26,491 bases of DNA from Paraphysomonas bandaiensis (lineage: Eukaryota; Chrysophyceae), in assembly GCA_965644295.1 (NCBI GenBank), contig CBFFRP010000618.1, positions 1-26,491 of the forward strand. Direction: 5' to 3'. This document shows, one piece after another, positions 21,901-26,491 of the stretch (the first letter of the stretch is position 1; each line of letters begins with the position of its first letter). A program made the translations under genes and the position numbers. A model generated the notes under the pieces. It was not told the DNA's origin. It saw nothing but the letters and a program-made list of their open reading frames with translations, and did not search any database.

Positions 21901-22438
21901 CGATAAAACAATAATATCACCTGGTACAATATCACATGTTGATATCATTTCTAATTGTCCATTACGATATACATGTGAATGTGGATCAGCTAAGGATGCT
22001 AATGCTTCTAATGCATTCCCAGATGAACATTCAGTATATGTTGCTAGCAGATGCGCTGTACTTCAAAATAATAATCAAATACAGCAATACCTTCAACTAA
22101 ATTCACCAACAAGTAATTGATACAATAGCAGCAATCATTAATATAATAATCACAATATTAACAAACTGTGATAAAAAATAATAACCATAGTGGAATACGT
22201 TTAGGGTTTGGTTAACTCATTTGTACCATATAGATGTAATCTACGTATTACTTCATCTGGAAGTTAATCCATTAGATATATTAGTACTTAATGCACCAAC
22301 CACATCTTCATATGGTATATTAGAATTAGCGTATTGGTTTAATTCTTCAGATGAAATCACTTCATTACTTCGGTGATGTTTTTTACGTAATAATTCACAT
22401 GCTTTTTCTTCATCAAAAGATGCCATTTCAACACTCAT
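18981..22438 (-). pseudogene. P-type Ca2+-ATPase (P2-type, SERCA/SPCA-like), frame-broken
   Basis: Ca2+ pump of the type II P-ATPase family, which would move Ca2+ across a membrane using ATP. Conserved parts in order along the minus strand: N-terminus with GLTSR/EVIRRL/LYGTNELTKP; actuator domain (SGNALEALASL, DIVPGDIIVL, ADIRIIE, LTG/ES); an acidic insert (ESEEYESDEEEDDHKD); M4 with AIPEGLPLVVV; the phosphorylation motif CSDKTGTLT (about 21070); the nucleotide domain; [16 protein letters not shown] (about 20000); M5-M6 with NLITDGMPAVAL; and a last clean stretch of about 300 codons ending at 18981. No intron is needed to connect the parts, but the frame changes at about 20 places, for example near 22257, 22204, 22170, 22103, 22060, 21880, 21816, 21810, 21778, 21670, 21563, 21491, 21053, 21012, 20776, 20541, 20360, 20306, 20098 and 19860. 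Catalytic residues are intact. It is either a young pseudogene (perhaps a retrocopy, as it lacks introns) or a real gene in error-prone consensus. Confidence 0.75.
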
Positions 22439-24494
22439 ATAATTCAAGATAGTCTTAATTCACTTAGTGCAAAGTATGACCAATCTCAATCACTTTCCTC
22501 CCATATTTCCTAACTATGAATTGTGTATAATAAACATTCATTCTATATACACTTTCGGGAAATCTTTCATGACATATTCTTGACTCGCTAAATTTACTTT
22601 TTTTTTCTATTATTTTCTACGACAATTTTGAACGAACATCAAATTCATATATATAACACACTACATTTTTTTGTTTATGTAAAATTGAAGAATGAAATTT
22701 TACAAATCATCCCACTGTCGTAGCGTCAATCTGACAAAATTTGATAATCAAACAACAATTTTTCTACCAATCATATTCTTATAAATCGATGTAATTGGCT
22801 AAATAAAAAATAACGTCAGAAAAATCATTTTGATATGCGGAATTACCAGTTCATGGATGGATCTCGGAAGATCGCAACCCGCAAAATACATTCGTCATTG
22901 AAAAAAAATCAAACCGTCAGAGATCTGTATAGCCAATCATCAATCTGTATAAGGTGCTGATTATGAAGAAATGGTTCGCTCAGTGATTGTGGTGAGCCAG
23001 ATACTTAGGCACGCACATATATTGCAGCACCACCACCAATTGGCACTCACTATCCAATGGTCAATGTGTCTAGCATGCGTAGCGCCAGTGCAGTCGTTCT
23101 TAATACGATGGTACATGAAATGGTCTCACTTTTCCCTGTGGTCACATGAGCATGCACCAGCAAGCTATGCTTGCACCAACTCGAATCTTAGCCATGTGCT
23201 ATGATCACACATCAACCAGTACTGTCAATCACTGATGTAACTCGGAGAATTCAACAACTGAATGCACGTGACTGAAGTTCCGGGTTCTATCAATGAAGCG
23301 CAAATCTACTGCTCTTTTACCAAAATCGAGAGCCCTAACCAAGCTTCTGAATCATATATGTCTGCACACGTCATCGAGTTTGTTCGAATATTCGCTGTAG
23401 CAACTTTTACTGCATTGGCGGCAGTTCAAATCTGGCGGGAGCATGGATATTATTAGAGCATCGAGCGTTTGTTTTATTTTCTTGCAGGTTGCTGCTAGGA
23501 ATTGCAACAGCTACCCTGGATTGAAGCGTTGCAGTCGGCGCTGACAACAGCATACCACGATGATTTGGCATTAGTTTTAACGTGTTTGCTGTGAAATAAA
23601 TTAAAGTGCACAGAATACATGTACTTTATAGTCTCATATAGATTGAATCATATTGCTATTTGACTGTTTGTCTGCAACATGTTTTCATGAGTTGTGTCGT
23701 TATAAATATGAAATATGAACGTTATAGTAATATATGTATTCTTGTGGCCAATGGTTGTATTAATTATTCTAGTTAGAATATATTTTTATTGTTCTAAAAG
23801 GGGATGTAATAGTATCATAATCGAGTTATTTTAATGAAAACGCAGTCGTCATATTTACAATTCCTAACCACGAATGCTCTGTTGCACGTACTCATGTGTA
23901 CTTGTTTAGTTATACTAAATCCCGTATTCATTGGTTGCTTAAAAGTGCTACATCCAATATAGACGAAAAATGCTGCACATCTTTGAAAAAAGAGAGTTGG
24001 TACTCGTAGCTGATTTCATTTCCTCCACTTGGGATCTGTGTGCTTAGGGTGGAGCCTGCCCTTGTACAGTGTAAAATATATATCACCATCTATCATCTAC
24101 CTCGGATATTTGTTGTTCTTTACTTGTGTACGTTATGAAATCTTGCCCCTGCAAGCACCCATCCTTTCTTCATCTGTACGATGCGCAACACCATATCATT
24201 CAGAGTGGAAGTCAGGGAGCACGTGATTAAATAATCTTTGATGACTTACTAACGAACAAACACAAACACATAATCCTGCAATATAATCAATAGACCGAAC
24301 AAGGCAATCAAACACAGTTCAGGTTATGTTTATATAGAAACCACCATCCTCTCTATTCTGCGGTTATTGAACTTAGAGAAAAGTTATAAAAATCACAGTG
24401 ATCAAGTGGTCTAAAGGTGGCCCGTGAACGGAGAACATCTCTATAGATAAGGACACATAACATTAACACAAAGTCTGTTTCACTCGTCGCTTAC
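22439..24494. other. Long region without a recognised gene
   Basis: About 2 kb. The first 500 bp is very AT-rich with poly-T/A runs; the rest is mixed in composition. Only short open frames with no recognisable family on either strand. Part may be 5' flank of the ATPase or 3' sequence of the downstream kinase. Confidence 0.5.
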
Positions 24495-25596
24495 TCGGCT
24501 CCATTCTGGTGAATCAAAAGTAAATAGGAGAGATTTGTTGGCATTTATAATGTCTTTGAATAGTTTCTCCTGGAAACGGTTCACATCCGCACAAGAGACT
24601 GTAGAGACATACACCAACCTATACACAGTATATCACTGTGGTACAATGTATCTGTAGATATAAAATAGCGCGAAACATTATAAGATAGCAGCAATGAAGA
24701 ATCCCTAGCGAGATATCTGTATATACGCAAGTCACAGTGTAATATACAGTAGGTCAGAGCATTATACATATTTAAGATAGTGCCAAATATCCTTAGGTGT
24801 CTGCATATCGCTGAGGTGGGTGTTGTGCATAATGCATTACTTACCGAAAACATGTCTACATTCAATGAATACCCTTCGCGCACTCCCGATCGAAATATCT
24901 CCGAGTGCTAGCTACCCTGAGTGCCGCACCGCCCTCTCGGAGGCAGCCATCTTTTTCAAAATCCGCATTATTTCCGGTAAGTCTGCTAGTTTTATCTGCA
25001 TGGTGGGTGCTTTGCACGAGACAACAGTAAGTTCTCGTTCATTCGTTCAGGGAAAGTAATGTTAGATAGTTTGATATCTCGATGGGCGATATGGTTTGCT
25101 CGACAGAGTGCAACAGCTTGTACGAGTTGGATAGCAATGTGCTTGACATGTTTTTCCCTCTTTTTTTGAAGGCACCCTCTTCAGATAGCTTGTCGAAAAG
25201 ATTATTAGACTTCATAAGCTCCATATCAATCACAAAGTTCTCTCTGAAAATAGTGTTAGACCAACCATCTTCTCCGTCGCGCATGTAGTACACAATAATC
25301 AACGTGGAACATACACGGTAACATAAAACCGTGTCAATAGAGAAGAGTTCAAGCAGTATAAAATGGGAGCATGAGTTTACCTTGTCTCCATGATACCATC
25401 TGCAGTTGTACAACGGGCACATTTCAGACAAAGTCACCTCATCAACATCATCTATTGACTTTGGCCTGGTTGATATCACCGCGTTTATGAGTTGATTTCA
25501 GCTAGCACTTTCGTATGTAGCGTATCTTTCCGCTCTTTGCCACTATTAACTTGAGACCAGAACTCACGCTTATTTATAAGTTTCAAGGCACATTGA
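24495..25596 (-). pseudogene. Serine/threonine protein kinase domain, frame-broken
   Basis: Pieces of one kinase domain in the right order, with introns. N-lobe about 25596-25381: QCALKLINKREFW (VAIK-type lysine), KVLAEIN, then YNCRWYHGDK. Hinge and catalytic loop about 25300-25030: DMELMKSNNLFDKL, then IAHRDIKLSNITF. Activation segment about 25010-24845: IKLADL, GNNADFEKDGCLRE, GTQG, EIFRSGVREGYSLNVDMFS, ending at a GTAAGT donor. C-lobe from 24618: VGVCLYSLLCGCEPFPGETI, NANKSLLFTFDSPEW. It resembles CAMK-like kinases. Frame changes are needed inside exons, for example in an A7 run after EGAFKK, at the DFG region (DL/GNN) and after GETIQ. The APE loop reads GTQGS-stop-HSEIF where GTQGYMAPEIF is expected, so an active product is unlikely as written. 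Decay or consensus error cannot be separated here. Confidence 0.65.
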
Positions 25597-25689
25597 CTCG
25601 TATATACATCGTCGCGAAAAAAACGTAAAACTACATTGAAAGCATATGATCATGCTCTTTAACGTTACGCTACTGCATCAAAGTGTAAA

Positions 25690-26080
25690 ACAGATATCAG
25701 GACGGACTCATGGAATTTAAACTCGTCAAGCTCTACTGGAGAGAAGATCGCCTCAGAATAGGCATATGAGCATTCCGGTCAAGCTTATTATCTGAACCAT
25801 AGTTTCTTCGACTAAAGTATGACGACGATCTATGACAACATAGAAATAAGAAACATGAAAACAGTAATTGCTTCAAATGCACAAATTCAATCCCACAAAA
25901 GAACTCATTAACAAATAGACTCTGCCTCGCCAACGGTGACCGCCCTGTCGGCGCAACGTCACCATCAGAATCAGAGCTGCTAGCAACGATCTTCAGTTCC
26001 TCGTCTACGGCCTGGTGTACGAAGCATAACGACCTATGCATATATATCAACGTCAGCACACACCAAAACCAAGTCATAAC
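25690..26080 (-). other. Possible upstream exons of the kinase-like gene
   Basis: After an ACACCAG acceptor near 26010, an open stretch encodes VDEELKIVASSSDSDGDVAP and GRSPLARQ. Another stretch after TCATAG encodes SSSYFSRRNYGSDNKLDRNA, and FSPVELDEFKFHESVL lies in another frame near 25720. Acidic/Ser-rich linker peptides are plausible before the kinase N-lobe, but the frames do not join cleanly. Confidence 0.3.
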
Positions 26081-26102
26081 TCCTTACCTATACCAAGAGG
26101 TG

Positions 26103-26241
26103 GTCGACTGAAAGCATACACATCTTTGACTGTCATTTTCGAGGCCAAGATTAGTCTCCCCTGAAATACTTCGTCAGTGTAGGTGTGCGGTTCACTACAG
26201 AGAAATATTTCCTCTTTCGGGGAGGCGATAATTCAAGCTGA
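26103..26241 (-). other. Possible coding exon, family not recognised
   Basis: On minus, after CTGCTCAG, an open frame encodes SPKEEIFLCSEPHTYTDEVF, then GRLILASKMTVKDVYAFSRP and PLGIG, ending at a GTAAGG donor. Its position suggests a 5' exon of the kinase-like gene. No stop over about 45 codons and good splice sites are the only support. Confidence 0.35.
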
Positions 26242-26491
26242 GCAGTAATACTGCAATCGTATCATATAATCGGACCTTGGGGGTGCCCTGCATCACTTCG
26301 ACCTGAATATAAAAAACTTACAACGGCTAATATATATTATCAACAGTATACTTGTATAACAAGCAAAACACAATTACAAATATCAAGTTTGCTTTACCGC
26401 AATAACAACAAACCTATAATAGAATCTCTTTACTAAACTCTTGCCATATACATTCACACAAGTGGAATATAACTTTTATTAACAACTTACC
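26242..26491. other. Window end, probably intronic
   Basis: AT-rich. The last bases (ACTTACC at the edge) read GGTAAGT on minus, which would be a splice donor of an exon just outside the window. Nothing else seen. Confidence 0.35.

Noticed and set aside
18981-22438. Systematic stop-codon +1 frameshifting as in Euplotes
   Set aside because: Some junctions restore the family at TGA or TAA, but others shift well before any stop (ATG GGT T CGA near 19860; TTT A TCA near 22170) and several need the opposite sign, so no single rule explains them.
22971-24226. Plus-strand open frames of 64-77 codons
   Set aside because: Short, no recognisable motif or splice context; expected by chance at this composition.

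Overview
The window is nuclear eukaryotic DNA. The genes are split by many short GT-AG introns (about 50-280 bp), non-coding DNA is AT-rich with TATACA/ATGT microsatellites, and one gene is a ciliary/flagellar protein (IQUB). This fits a flagellated eukaryote, for example a non-bilaterian animal such as a sponge or a related holozoan, or an intron-rich protist. The lineage cannot be fixed from sequence alone.

The left two thirds (1-17828) is organised around a large inverted repeat. Two paralogous genes face outwards: one on the minus strand (5364 to 265, 13 exons) and one on the plus strand (9950 to 17561, 24 exons). Each encodes ankyrin repeats, a short Glu/Ala-rich coiled coil, and one uninterrupted 2985-bp last exon carrying a helical region, a protein kinase domain with HCD and DFD motifs, and a C-terminal RING/RBR-type zinc region. 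The last exons and 3' flanks are near-identical and inverted. The ankyrin parts differ greatly: 5 full repeats plus caps in the left gene, 18 plus caps in the right, each full repeat on its own 99-nt phase-0 exon. Sensor-like repeats, a kinase and a ubiquitin-ligase-like module in one chain is the most novel-looking content here.

The loop between the arms holds two ordinary genes, convergent to each other: an IQUB-like gene (plus, 6109-7802, 4 exons, much shorter than the family norm) and a complete Cu/Zn superoxide dismutase gene (minus, 9442-8420, 5 exons). A roughly 316-bp GTAT microsatellite lies in the 507-bp gap between SOD1 and the right-hand ankyrin gene.

The right third (about 18.4-26.5 kb) is different. 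It holds a P-type Ca2+-ATPase on the minus strand (22438-18981) with no recognisable introns but about 20 one-base frame breaks, then about 2 kb with no recognised gene, then pieces of a second protein kinase on the minus strand (roughly 25.6-24.5 kb, with possible upstream exons to 26.24 kb), also broken by frame changes and one in-frame stop. Either this part is decaying or its consensus carries indel errors; the sequence alone does not decide.
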